Source: Paenibacillus amylolyticus (GTDB taxonomy: Bacteria > Bacillota > Bacilli > Paenibacillales > Paenibacillaceae). From it: a DNA stretch of 64,000 bases. How positions within the stretch are numbered: the stretch's first letter is position 1; every line of letters starts with the position of its first letter. The stretch spans positions 1-64,000 of the forward strand of contig NZ_RIAS01000009.1 in the NCBI RefSeq assembly GCF_003719335.1. Direction: 5' to 3'. Positions 1 through 7,824 of the stretch are shown here, piece by piece. The translations under genes were made by a program, and so were the position numbers. The notes beneath the pieces are model-generated. The model was not told the origin of the DNA. It saw only the letters and a list, made by a program, of their open reading frames with translations, and did not search any database.

Positions 1-1202
1 ACGATATCGTATGTCCATACTGCTTTAGCAAATTCTCACCGGAAGAGGTTGTGTTCCGTGCGGCTCACCATCGTGACGATGACGAGGATTATGCACTCGG
101 AGAAGATGCCAAGCTGAACCGATATCGGGAGCGCTTTGGGCTGGATACGGTGTTTGATATGGAAGCTGTGCTGTCACCTTATGATGTACCAGAAGAGCAC
201 CGAATTTATTCGGATAACATTGTCATGGGTCTGAATGATCGTTACGGTGTGATGACACGCCGACGTCTGTGCCCGCATTGTCATAATGAGTTGCCTGTAA
301 CAGCGGGTAAGGCGCCAAGCAATATCATTTCGATTATTGGTGCATCCCAGGTCGGGAAATCTGTGTATATGACTTCCTTAATTCATACGTTACAGCATTA
401 TACTGCGGATCATTTTGATGCCGCTTGTATGCCGCTGAACGCCGAGATCAGCCGCCGTTTCCGTGCCGATTATGAAGAACCACTGTTCGAACGAGGCGAC
501 TTGCTGGATTCCACGCAGAAGGAAAAGTTGCAGGAGCCATTTATTTTTCAGTTTGTGTTCAAGGACGAGGATAAAGCGCCGCTGACCCTGGTGTTTTTTG
601 ACGTGGCAGGTGAAGGTATGGTGGAGCAGGATTATCTGGGCTTGCACGGACAGCATATCAAAAACTCGGCAGGCATTCTGTTTATGGTTGACCCGCTCCA
701 GATTCGTTCGATCCGGGACAAAATCCGCATTAACCTGGGCAACGAACCGGGTGAATGGACGCCGAAATACGATGAGCCGCGCGACGTGGTGCTGACCCTT
801 TTCGGTGACTTTATCGCCTATCAGGACAAGGCCAAAACCAATATTCCAACCGCTGTCGTGCTTACCAAAAGTGACATGCTGCATTCTCTCAAGGACGAGG
901 AGGGCGATTACATCAAATCCAACAGCAATGTGTTCCGCAACATGGTGCACCGCGATTGGTTCGACCTGACCGAGTTCGAGAATATCGACGGGGAGATTCG
1001 CCGTTTTATCGAGAAAGTGGATCGTCCGTTCAAAGGTACGATGGATGTGTATTTCAAAGACACTGCTTATTTTGCCGTATCTGCGCTGGGTAGCAATCCG
1101 GTAGATATGAAAATTCAGGGCGTGGTTAGTCCCATTCGTGTGGACGAGCCTTTCCTGTGGCTGCTATACAAACTCAAGTACATTGAGGGGAGAGTGGGAT
1201 GA
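1..1202 (+). CDS. Zinc-ribbon P-loop GTPase of the TRAFAC/DO-GTPase type, 5'-truncated
   Basis: The reading frame is open from base 3, so the gene begins before the window; the GTG at 51 is not its start. The upstream in-frame codons encode CPYC (12-23), and a second CPHC knuckle lies about 74 residues after base 51, giving a split zinc ribbon. The GTPase motifs are GASQVGKS (Walker A, residues 97-104 counted from base 51), DVAGEG (G3) and TKSD (a G4 variant of NKxD). No membrane segment is visible. The last 4 bp overlap the next gene, so the two are translationally coupled. From memory, this architecture matches the prokaryotic TRAFAC-clade DO-GTPase2 proteins found next to GAP1 proteins in conflict or signalling operons. 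The GTPase call is firm; the cellular role is unknown. Confidence 0.75.
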   Translation, partial: DIVCPYCFSKFSPEEVVFRAAHHRDDDEDYALGEDAKLNRYRERFGLDTVFDMEAVLSPYDVPEEHRIYSDNIVMGLNDRYGVMTRRRLCPHCHNELPVTAGKAPSNIISIIGASQVGKSVYMTSLIHTLQHYTADHFDAACMPLNAEISRRFRADYEEPLFERGDLLDSTQKEKLQEPFIFQFVFKDEDKAPLTLVFFDVAGEGMVEQDYLGLHGQHIKNSAGILFMVDPLQIRSIRDKIRINLGNEPGEWTPKYDEPRDVVLTLFGDFIAYQDKAKTNIPTAVVLTKSDMLHSLKDEEGDYIKSNSNVFRNMVHRDWFDLTEFENIDGEIRRFIEKVDRPFKGTMDVYFKDTAYFAVSALGSNPVDMKIQGVVSPIRVDEPFLWLLYKLKYIEGRVG

Positions 1203-4200
1203 TGCGTTCTACCAACACTCCGCCCATTGAACAGCAGATGTACACGAGAGAGCGGCGCGGGGTATTCCGGACAACGGAGGGATTCGATACGGTGGCTGCA
1301 TCACCGGGACTGGACCCTTCTTTTATCAAAAAAGTACTTCATCCTTACTGTGTCTATGATGCTCCTGCGGAGCTGACAGGCCGAAGTGAAAAGGACGAGA
1401 GCAAGTTTCCGGCTTCCATGCACCTCCTGCATCTGGAGAGCGGCGAGACCATTCTCGGGCAAAATGTGTATCAGGCTGCGGATTTTACGGGCCTGCGCAG
1501 CGCGTTTTTCGCTCACAATTATGTTCTATCTCCGGCAAGCTCGGAAGAGTATATGAAACGTGGCGACTGGCTAGATACCGTGTTCGCCACCTCGTATGAT
1601 ATCGAGCAGGGCACGGAGCTGCCTGCGCTGACAGCGTTGCCAGTAGCGACAGAAGGTGGCGCAAGACTTGGAACTGAACTGCACGGCGGCAGCTTTGGTC
1701 TAAACGCGTCACCGAGCCAGATTCTAAGCGCTCTGAAAATGGATGAGACGTTGTTCAAGCGAATGCTGTATGCCGTGATGCAGTCTGTGGCGGCACGCCG
1801 CAAGGTGTACATAGCGCTTGATGTGCCAGCAGAGGAGGTAACAGCAGGAGCAAAGGCTTTGCTGCGTTTACTGTATAAGGCATTACCCTATGCATTCCGA
1901 CGGCAGCTTGGTTTTATGACGTTTGCCAAGGAACCGCAGGCCAAGAAAGGTATTCATGTGCAATTTGTGGAGCGTGGTACGCTGCGTCCCAAGGATCGGA
2001 ATACAGAGAAAGATTTTACCTTTGATCTTGTCTCTGGACGTGTCACACACGCGGACGCTTCGGTAGCGAAGTTACCTTATGCGGAATTCGCATGGTTCTT
2101 GATGCAGGATCCGGCAAGATCCGCCGAGTTTTATGGATTTGCCGATGAGATGCTTGCAGGTATGGAACCTGGACGTGAACTTTCCATTGAAGCCTATGGC
2201 GAGCTATCTGTATTTTACAGCCTCGAACAAGGTGTAGAGGATTTATATCTGAATAACAAACATGAGGTCTTGAGCGGATTGCTGACCTATTTGAAGCCGG
2301 AAGGCGGATTGCATGAACGTTCACGTCTGAACGAATTGTTCCTGACCTTGCTCAGCCGGGAACTGGATAGTGTACGGCGGGAAAATGTACCCGAAGAAGC
2401 GGTGGCTTCTCGCATCGGCGAGTATTTTCGGGTAGCCGCACCTGTGGTGAAGGCTCGGATCGTGGATTATTTTATCTACGCTGTCAACAATGCACGAGCG
2501 CAGAAACGGATGCGTGCTGTGCAAGAGCTGTATACCATTCTGGATCGGGATGCTCAGTTGAATCAGGCATTCTTTGATAAGGTGCTGGGCAATGCTTCGT
2601 TAACCAAACTGCTGTTTGAGCCATATCTGGACAATCAGCTGAAGCGTACCGAAACGGCAGCGGGCGTGATTGAGCTTATCCAGCGATGGGTTACGGCTCA
2701 TCCTTCTGCCATCCAATCTGCTTTTTTGGTGGAACGATCTTGTACTGAACTCAGGGAAAGGCTGTGCTCTGCACCCGATCCGGTGCAATCGGCGAACGAA
2801 GCTCTTCAGCGGGTTAGCGTTTTGGATCGAATCACAGGAAACGGTGTGCTGGAACCGGAAATTACCGGACATATCGGGCAAACAGAGCTTCTTGCCGATT
2901 CAGGACAGCAGGCTACGGCTGCGCATCCTACCGGCAAACCAACCGCCCCATCCCTTCGTGGACAACAGGCTGCATATCAGGAGGCTTTAACCAAGCTGGC
3001 TGACAAGCTTGCTTATGTCATCAACTTGTTTATGATCCAGGATCTTGATCTGGAACGGGTGAATCGGGAACAGCTGTTACAGATCGATATTTTGCAACAT
3101 GAGGATGAGGTTCGGGATTGGGCAGCACGTCAGGGCTCCGATGTTGCTTCACGAACCAATATGATGCTGGCTGCCAGAGCATGGCTTAGCGGTGATGGTA
3201 ATGCGGAAGAAAGCATGGAGTCCCTCTCTCTTGCTGAGCGGGATGAGCTTCAGCGCTGGACTCGCCGCTGGCTCGCGGCAGAGCTACGGAATCAGCCGGG
3301 AACACCAGCGTACGAGGCATTGTCGCTTGCGTTTTATCGTGGGGGTAGCGGGAGTAATCGGCTTGATTATTCGGGTCTGATCGAGTTTGCACGCAGTCAT
3401 ACGGGCCACCCTGAAGAGATCTATACTTTTTTTGAATGGTCTGGTGCGCAGCGGATGTTTGTTCGCGGTTCTAACGCGCATAAAGGATATGCAGATGCCA
3501 TCATCCTGTATTTCAAAACGCATGATCGGGAAGCGTTCCGATCCAAGTCTGCTTTTAAGCCGTACCATGCCAAAGCAGGAAAAGCGTTGAAGCCGGTCTA
3601 TGATCGTGCCAAATCTGAGCTGGCCTCTCCGTTCATGCGCATGTTGACCGGTCCGAAGAAAAAGCGCTGGTTGAGCTTACTGCTGCTAATCCTGATTATC
3701 GGTATTGCAGGAGGTGCTTATGCTTTGATGAACAATTCATCTGAACCTGAGGCACAGCTACCCGTAGATCGAGAACCTGTAGCTGCCACGAATCCTGAAG
3801 AGAAGCCAGCAGACTACATTGCTTATATTGTTGCAGAGAACAAGCAGGAAGGGTCTAAATCACCAGCCCAATTAGTCATCCGCTTTCGGAGCGAGACGGG
3901 CGGAATTCCTTTTGAAAAGGGGAACCTCCAGTTGCGTATGGATGACGGAAGCATGAAGGAACTCAAAGTTACAGACCAGTGGACGAGCCTCGATCATAGT
4001 GAAGACAAAGCTGCAACGGATGACGTATCATCCGGTTCAGAAGGTTCAACAGGAACGGGAAATGAGTCCGAAGCAGATGCAAGTCAAAAATCAGATGATT
4101 CCACGGCTGATATAACAGACGGAGCCAAGCGGCAAGGGGATACTTCTACGCAACAAACCGTTTCAGGCTCATCAAGTCCATCGGATGATAAAACGAATGA

Positions 4201-4444
4201 GACATCGTCACAAAATCAAGGAAACACAACCGATGCTTCATCTGAAGTAACCTCATCAGTGGGCCCGACGGAAACGGAGAGTCTCAGTCCAAAACCCTTA
4301 TCATCTACGGAGGCAGACCGCTTGTATCCCTATGGAATGCAGCTCACGCTCCCGGAAAATATCAATCCTGAGCATGTTGTGAGCATTGAGCAGGGTGCAG
4401 CGGGGTCGGAGATCAAGATCAATCTGATGCAGGAGCCACGTTAA
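1199..4444 (+). CDS. Large membrane-anchored GTPase-associated protein (GAP1-N2-like)
   Basis: This 1081-residue protein starts on an ATG that overlaps the GTPase stop. Residues 1 to about 820 are soluble, with an N-terminal block (QQMYTRERRGVF near residue 12) that I recall from the GAP1-N2 family of GTPase-associated proteins. A KKKR stop-transfer cluster precedes one hydrophobic segment (about 822-840), so the large N-terminal part should be cytoplasmic and the last 240 residues outside. The outer tail is a beta-rich half domain, a Ser/Thr/Gly/Asp-rich low-complexity insert of about 90 residues, then the second half of the domain. The gene is the partner of the upstream GTPase and ends its operon at a strong terminator. 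Family assignment is from memory; a link to immunity or signalling is inference. Confidence 0.6.
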   Translation: MMRSTNTPPIEQQMYTRERRGVFRTTEGFDTVAASPGLDPSFIKKVLHPYCVYDAPAELTGRSEKDESKFPASMHLLHLESGETILGQNVYQAADFTGLRSAFFAHNYVLSPASSEEYMKRGDWLDTVFATSYDIEQGTELPALTALPVATEGGARLGTELHGGSFGLNASPSQILSALKMDETLFKRMLYAVMQSVAARRKVYIALDVPAEEVTAGAKALLRLLYKALPYAFRRQLGFMTFAKEPQAKKGIHVQFVERGTLRPKDRNTEKDFTFDLVSGRVTHADASVAKLPYAEFAWFLMQDPARSAEFYGFADEMLAGMEPGRELSIEAYGELSVFYSLEQGVEDLYLNNKHEVLSGLLTYLKPEGGLHERSRLNELFLTLLSRELDSVRRENVPEEAVASRIGEYFRVAAPVVKARIVDYFIYAVNNARAQKRMRAVQELYTILDRDAQLNQAFFDKVLGNASLTKLLFEPYLDNQLKRTETAAGVIELIQRWVTAHPSAIQSAFLVERSCTELRERLCSAPDPVQSANEALQRVSVLDRITGNGVLEPEITGHIGQTELLADSGQQATAAHPTGKPTAPSLRGQQAAYQEALTKLADKLAYVINLFMIQDLDLERVNREQLLQIDILQHEDEVRDWAARQGSDVASRTNMMLAARAWLSGDGNAEESMESLSLAERDELQRWTRRWLAAELRNQPGTPAYEALSLAFYRGGSGSNRLDYSGLIEFARSHTGHPEEIYTFFEWSGAQRMFVRGSNAHKGYADAIILYFKTHDREAFRSKSAFKPYHAKAGKALKPVYDRAKSELASPFMRMLTGPKKKRWLSLLLLILIIGIAGGAYALMNNSSEPEAQLPVDREPVAATNPEEKPADYIAYIVAENKQEGSKSPAQLVIRFRSETGGIPFEKGNLQLRMDDGSMKELKVTDQWTSLDHSEDKAATDDVSSGSEGSTGTGNESEADASQKSDDSTADITDGAKRQGDTSTQQTVSGSSSPSDDKTNETSSQNQGNTTDASSEVTSSVGPTETESLSPKPLSSTEADRLYPYGMQLTLPENINPEHVVSIEQGAAGSEIKINLMQEPR

Positions 4445-4525
4445 AGTTAGAGCGAGGCATCTATGAATGATTTGAATGAATAGCTAAATAAATCGTATCC
4501 ATAAGTCCATAAGATGTGATAACAG

Positions 4526-4563
4526 AGATGATCTTGAAACGAAAGTTTCAGGGTCATCTTTTT
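4526..4563 (+). terminator. Intrinsic terminator of the GTPase operon
   Basis: A 15-bp imperfect stem (4526-4540 with 4545-4559) closes a GAAA tetraloop and runs into five T residues. It lies about 80 bp after the stop of the 1081-residue protein. Confidence 0.85.
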
Positions 4564-4801
4564 ATGTGAGGAGCAAGTCTTAAATTCAGATGAGTATGTA
4601 CGGTAGAGTTCTGACAGAATTTTGTTAGTTCACAAAATAGACATAATTTGATTGATTCAAATTAGGGTAATTAGGCGAGCAGTGAAAAATAGTACGTAAT
4701 CATTGAGAAATGCTCTCATATAATAAGTGTCATAGTAGCCATTGAGATGTATACTTCCAGCGAAAAATGCCTTATATCATCAAAAAAATTGGGATTTTCG
4801 G

Positions 4802-4831
4802 TTGACAAGTGATAATGATTATCAGTATCTT
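4802..4831 (+). promoter_or_regulatory. Sigma-A-type promoter with embedded Fur box
   Basis: TTGACA (4802-4807) and TATCTT (4826-4831) are 18 bp apart. Between them lies TGATAATGATTATCA (4810-4824), a perfect 7-1-7 Fur inverted repeat. Extended to 19 bp (4811-4829), it matches 17 of 19 positions of the classical Fur box. Fur binding here should block RNA polymerase, making the downstream ATPase iron-repressed. The remainder of the 4564-4970 spacer is AT-rich and shows nothing else I can support. The leader is about 130 nt. Confidence 0.85.
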
Positions 4832-4970
4832 TAGTGTAGCAGATTAAACAGTTTCTTTAAAAAGGTTAAAGCGTCGGAAAATTCAGAAGCATTGAATCAG
4901 AATATAATTTCAATTTTGTTGTTATGATAGCCGGAATACATACCGGGATTAATGAGAGAGGGATGATCGC

Positions 4971-5855
4971 ATGTTTCGTCTGGAGACGTCCAAGCTGGAT
5001 ATCGCTTATGAAGAAAGACTAATTGTTGAGGATCTGAACATTCAGATCCCCCAAGGGAAAATTACCGCACTTGTGGGAGCCAACGGTTCGGGGAAATCAA
5101 CAATTCTGAAGACGATGGCACGTATCATGTCTCCGAAAGCAGGCAGTGTGTTACTCGACGGCAAGTCCATCCATAAGCAGTCTACGCGTGAAGTTGCCAA
5201 GCAGCTTGCGATTCTGCCTCAAAATCCTACAGCACCGGAAGGGCTGACCGTTACAGAACTGGTTTCCTATGGTCGTTTCCCTTATCAAAAAGGATTCGGT
5301 TCCATGCGTGCAGAAGACAAACGCATGATTGAGTGGGCGATCGAAGTGACTGGCATGACTGAATTCCATGACCGTCCGATCGATCAGTTGTCTGGCGGAC
5401 AACGTCAGCGTGCCTGGATCGCTATGGCACTTGCACAGGAAACAGACATTCTGTTCCTGGACGAGCCGACAACCTTCCTCGATATGGCTCACCAGCTTGA
5501 AGTATTACAGTTGCTTGAGCATCTGAATGCAACCGCTAATCGTACCATTGTGATGGTCGTCCATGACCTGAATCATGCATCCCGGTATGCACAGCATATG
5601 ATCGGTATCAAGCAGGGTAAAGCCATTGCAGAAGGTTCGCCAGTAGAAGTGATGACCTCGGACGTACTGCGTGAAGTATTCAACATTGAAGCCGACATCG
5701 TTATGGACCCGCGCTCTAATGTACCTCTCTGCTTGCCATATGCACTCGCTGGGGAACGTCCAAAACCAGTTGCTCCTGAGACCAAGGTTGTTAACAGTGC
5801 GATGGTTCATGCAGCAGGTCGTGCGGAACATCGTGTGCAAGCAACAGGTAGTTAA
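4971..5855 (+). CDS. Iron-siderophore ABC transporter ATP-binding protein (FhuC/FecE/YusV type)
   Basis: This is the ATPase subunit for siderophore import, energising membrane permeases from the cytoplasmic side. It has Walker A GANGSGKST (residues 36-44), the Q-loop, the signature LSGGQRQR (about 141-148), Walker B ILFLDEPT (about 161-168) and the switch His in VVHDLNH. Its 294 residues are slightly longer than usual because of a polar C-terminal tail. No permease or binding protein is adjacent, so it probably serves several uptake systems, as YusV and FhuC do in relatives. The upstream promoter carries a Fur box. It is followed by an FhuF-like gene, consistent with iron release after uptake. 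Confidence 0.9.
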   Translation: MFRLETSKLDIAYEERLIVEDLNIQIPQGKITALVGANGSGKSTILKTMARIMSPKAGSVLLDGKSIHKQSTREVAKQLAILPQNPTAPEGLTVTELVSYGRFPYQKGFGSMRAEDKRMIEWAIEVTGMTEFHDRPIDQLSGGQRQRAWIAMALAQETDILFLDEPTTFLDMAHQLEVLQLLEHLNATANRTIVMVVHDLNHASRYAQHMIGIKQGKAIAEGSPVEVMTSDVLREVFNIEADIVMDPRSNVPLCLPYALAGERPKPVAPETKVVNSAMVHAAGRAEHRVQATGS

Positions 5856-5902
5856 AATAAACGAGTTGGATCGGATGTACGATCCTGAATTATAGAAATG
5901 AA

Positions 5903-5928
5903 GCCGCTGTGCGCTGTTAGCACGCGGC
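5903..5928 (+). other. Intercistronic hairpin between the ATPase and the FhuF-like gene
   Basis: The arms 5903-5912 and 5920-5928 pair as a GC-rich stem with one bulged T. No T tract follows, so it is more likely an mRNA processing or stability element, or a partial attenuator, than a full terminator. Confidence 0.4.
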
Positions 5929-5957
5929 TCATTCGCATTCACAGGAGGTTTTCATTC

Positions 5958-6776
5958 ATGGGCGCTATTAATTATACCTGGCTTGAACAATATGGACGTA
6001 TATCGACTAAACCTGCGTTGAATCCCATTTACAATATACATTTGGCTTCGTTATGCGATGCAGAGCAGGCAAGAGACATGCTGACAGCTTACAACGAACA
6101 TTTACGTGCAGATAGCTTGCAGACCACAGCGGTATATTTCATGCATTCTGTTCGTGGACTGTTGTTAGGCATTCACTATGTAAACGCGATGTGTGACTCG
6201 TTGCTGGATCTCTCACTGGATAATATCCAATTACAGCTTATCGTAAAAGAGGGGTACCCGGCATTTCATTTTCAACTGCTAAATGATACTGAACAGGTTC
6301 ATCCCGCACCACCCATTAACGACGATCCTGACTCAGTCGCAGCTTCTACATCTACGCGCCAGGCGATGCTCACGGCTTATTATGGAGAACAGCTTCGGCC
6401 TTTAATTGAAGGAGTGGCACTGGCTGGCGGGGCAAATACCGGTCAGATGTGGGCACAGCTTGCGTCGATCCTGAGATGGTTCAAAACACTGGCTGTCCAG
6501 ATGGAGATTACAGATCAGGAGCGAGAAGCGGTTATTCAGGGATATGAGCATGTGATTACGATGCCACCGGAAGTTATGGGATTACGTAAAAATCTGTTGA
6601 AATTCAAGTCGGTAGAGATCGACAGCCCGTATCAACCGGGGGAAAAGGTTTTAATGAAGTCAACATGCTGCCTGTATTATAAGGTGGATGGGGGTCAAGA
6701 TTATTGTTACACCTGTCCCAAACTGAGCAAAGCCGAGCGGCAAACTCGATATGAGGCGATTGTGGCTTCGCGGTAA
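5958..6776 (+). CDS. FhuF-like ferric siderophore reductase, [2Fe-2S] protein
   Basis: The chosen ATG at 5958 follows AGGAGG with good spacing; an earlier in-frame ATG at 5898 lies in the hairpin and lacks a ribosome binding site. The 272-residue product ends with Cys237-Cys238, Cys250 and Cys253 (CC-x11-C-x2-C). This is close to the CC-x10-C-x2-C [2Fe-2S] motif of FhuF, which reduces Fe(III)-siderophores in the cytoplasm to release iron. The N-terminal two thirds has only general similarity to FhuF/IucA-C-like C-terminal proteins. Its position behind a Fur-regulated siderophore ATPase supports the role, and it is likely co-transcribed. The motif and context are seen; the substrate is unknown. 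Confidence 0.75.
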   Translation: MGAINYTWLEQYGRISTKPALNPIYNIHLASLCDAEQARDMLTAYNEHLRADSLQTTAVYFMHSVRGLLLGIHYVNAMCDSLLDLSLDNIQLQLIVKEGYPAFHFQLLNDTEQVHPAPPINDDPDSVAASTSTRQAMLTAYYGEQLRPLIEGVALAGGANTGQMWAQLASILRWFKTLAVQMEITDQEREAVIQGYEHVITMPPEVMGLRKNLLKFKSVEIDSPYQPGEKVLMKSTCCLYYKVDGGQDYCYTCPKLSKAERQTRYEAIVASR

Positions 6777-6841
6777 ATTTGAAGTTCACACTTGAACACG
6801 TTTATAATTGGTATATTACGATCTCATAGGAGGAATTAGCA

Positions 6842-7321
6842 ATGTCCGTATATTCGTACAAGGCGGTAACCACCGCAAATCAGGAAGTGCCGCTGGATAT
6901 GTATCAAGGCAAGGTGCTCGTTATTGCAAACACAGCGAGTAAATGTGGATTGACCCCGCAATACGGTGAATTGCAGAAGCTCTATGACCGTTATCGTGAT
7001 CAAGGCCTCGTCGTACTTGGTTTCCCTTGTAACCAATTTGGTGGGCAGGAGCCGGGGACAAGCGAAGAAGCTGAATCCTTTTGCCAGATTAACTACGGCG
7101 TTAATTTCCCGGTCTTTGCAAAAGTAGATGTGAACGGAGAAGAGGCTCATCCCCTCTTTCAATATTTGAAAGAACAACAGCCCGGCTCAGGTGAAACCAG
7201 CGACATTCAATGGAACTTTACCAAGTTCCTTGTGAACCGCGAAGGGGAAGTTGTTGGCCGCGTTGAACCAAAAGAATCACCAGAGTCCATGAGTGCTACG
7301 ATTGAGCAATTGCTCGGTTAA
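6842..7321 (+). CDS. bsaA: Glutathione peroxidase family, probable thioredoxin-dependent peroxidase
   Basis: This 159-residue cytoplasmic enzyme reduces hydroperoxides. It carries the peroxidatic Cys35 in NTASKCG, the FPCNQFGGQEPG block with the active-site Gln (about 69), and Trp124-Asn125 in WNFTKF. Cys81 sits where the resolving cysteine of thioredoxin-dependent Gpx enzymes lies, so thioredoxin rather than glutathione is the likely reductant. There is no selenocysteine. The gene has its own AGGAGG site (about 6830) and a strong terminator, so it appears monocistronic. The symbol follows the B. subtilis/S. aureus homolog name. Confidence 0.92.
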   Translation: MSVYSYKAVTTANQEVPLDMYQGKVLVIANTASKCGLTPQYGELQKLYDRYRDQGLVVLGFPCNQFGGQEPGTSEEAESFCQINYGVNFPVFAKVDVNGEEAHPLFQYLKEQQPGSGETSDIQWNFTKFLVNREGEVVGRVEPKESPESMSATIEQLLG

Positions 7322-7355
7322 TGTGCTACATCGTTAAGATAAACGTATGATGACG

Positions 7356-7398
7356 AGAAGCCTGTCCTGCTATTTCGCAGGAACAGGCTTCTTTTATT
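7356..7398 (+). terminator. Intrinsic terminator of the peroxidase gene
   Basis: A 15-bp stem (about 7356-7370 with 7377-7391) with an AT loop is followed by a T-rich run. Confidence 0.9.
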
Positions 7399-7679
7399 TG
7401 TCTAAAGGGTTGCATCTGCACAGGGTAATCTACTCACTAAAGTACTTTAGTCACGAGTCAGATCTAAGTGGGAATACTATCAAATTGCTTCAATTTTAAA
7501 TTATGTCCATTGTGTTCAATAGAAGGGATTAACATTGCATAAGGGATTAACATTGCGCTAAAACGGAATTTGAATGATTTGGAGAGCATAAGCAAAATGG
7601 TACTCGGGGAAAATGTAATCAGTGAAAATAAGATTGGGTCACTGTTTTATGAGGAAATCGACTTTTTTTGCAAAATCTA

Positions 7680-7769
7680 TTGCAATGTGAAAAAGATCAC
7701 ATTATAATGAATATATAAAGTGAAATAAATCACAAGTAACTCATCAAACTAATAGTGAATTATTTCACA
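7680..7769 (+). promoter_or_regulatory. nox promoter with three Rex/Fnr-like operators
   Basis: TTGCAA (7680-7685) and TATAAT (7703-7708) are exactly 17 bp apart. The spacer is filled by TGTGA-N6-TCACA (7686-7701), a perfect palindrome. Two further boxes, AGTGA-N6-TCACA, follow at 7719-7734 and 7754-7769. The third extends to GTGAATTATTTCACAA, close to the Gram-positive Rex consensus. Operator in the spacer plus two downstream copies suggests repression. Rex is the functional favourite because the target is an NADH oxidase, but Fnr/Crp-family proteins use the same half sites. The upstream stretch 7399-7679 shows nothing else I can support. Confidence 0.75.
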
Positions 7770-7824
7770 ATCATAACCGTGTTTATTAACTCATTATTTT
7801 ATATACTCCAAGGAGGAACTTCTC

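Noticed and set aside
51-53. GTG at 51 as the start of the GTPase gene
   Set aside because: The frame is open back to base 3 and encodes a CPYC zinc knuckle that pairs with CPHC later, so the real start is outside the window.
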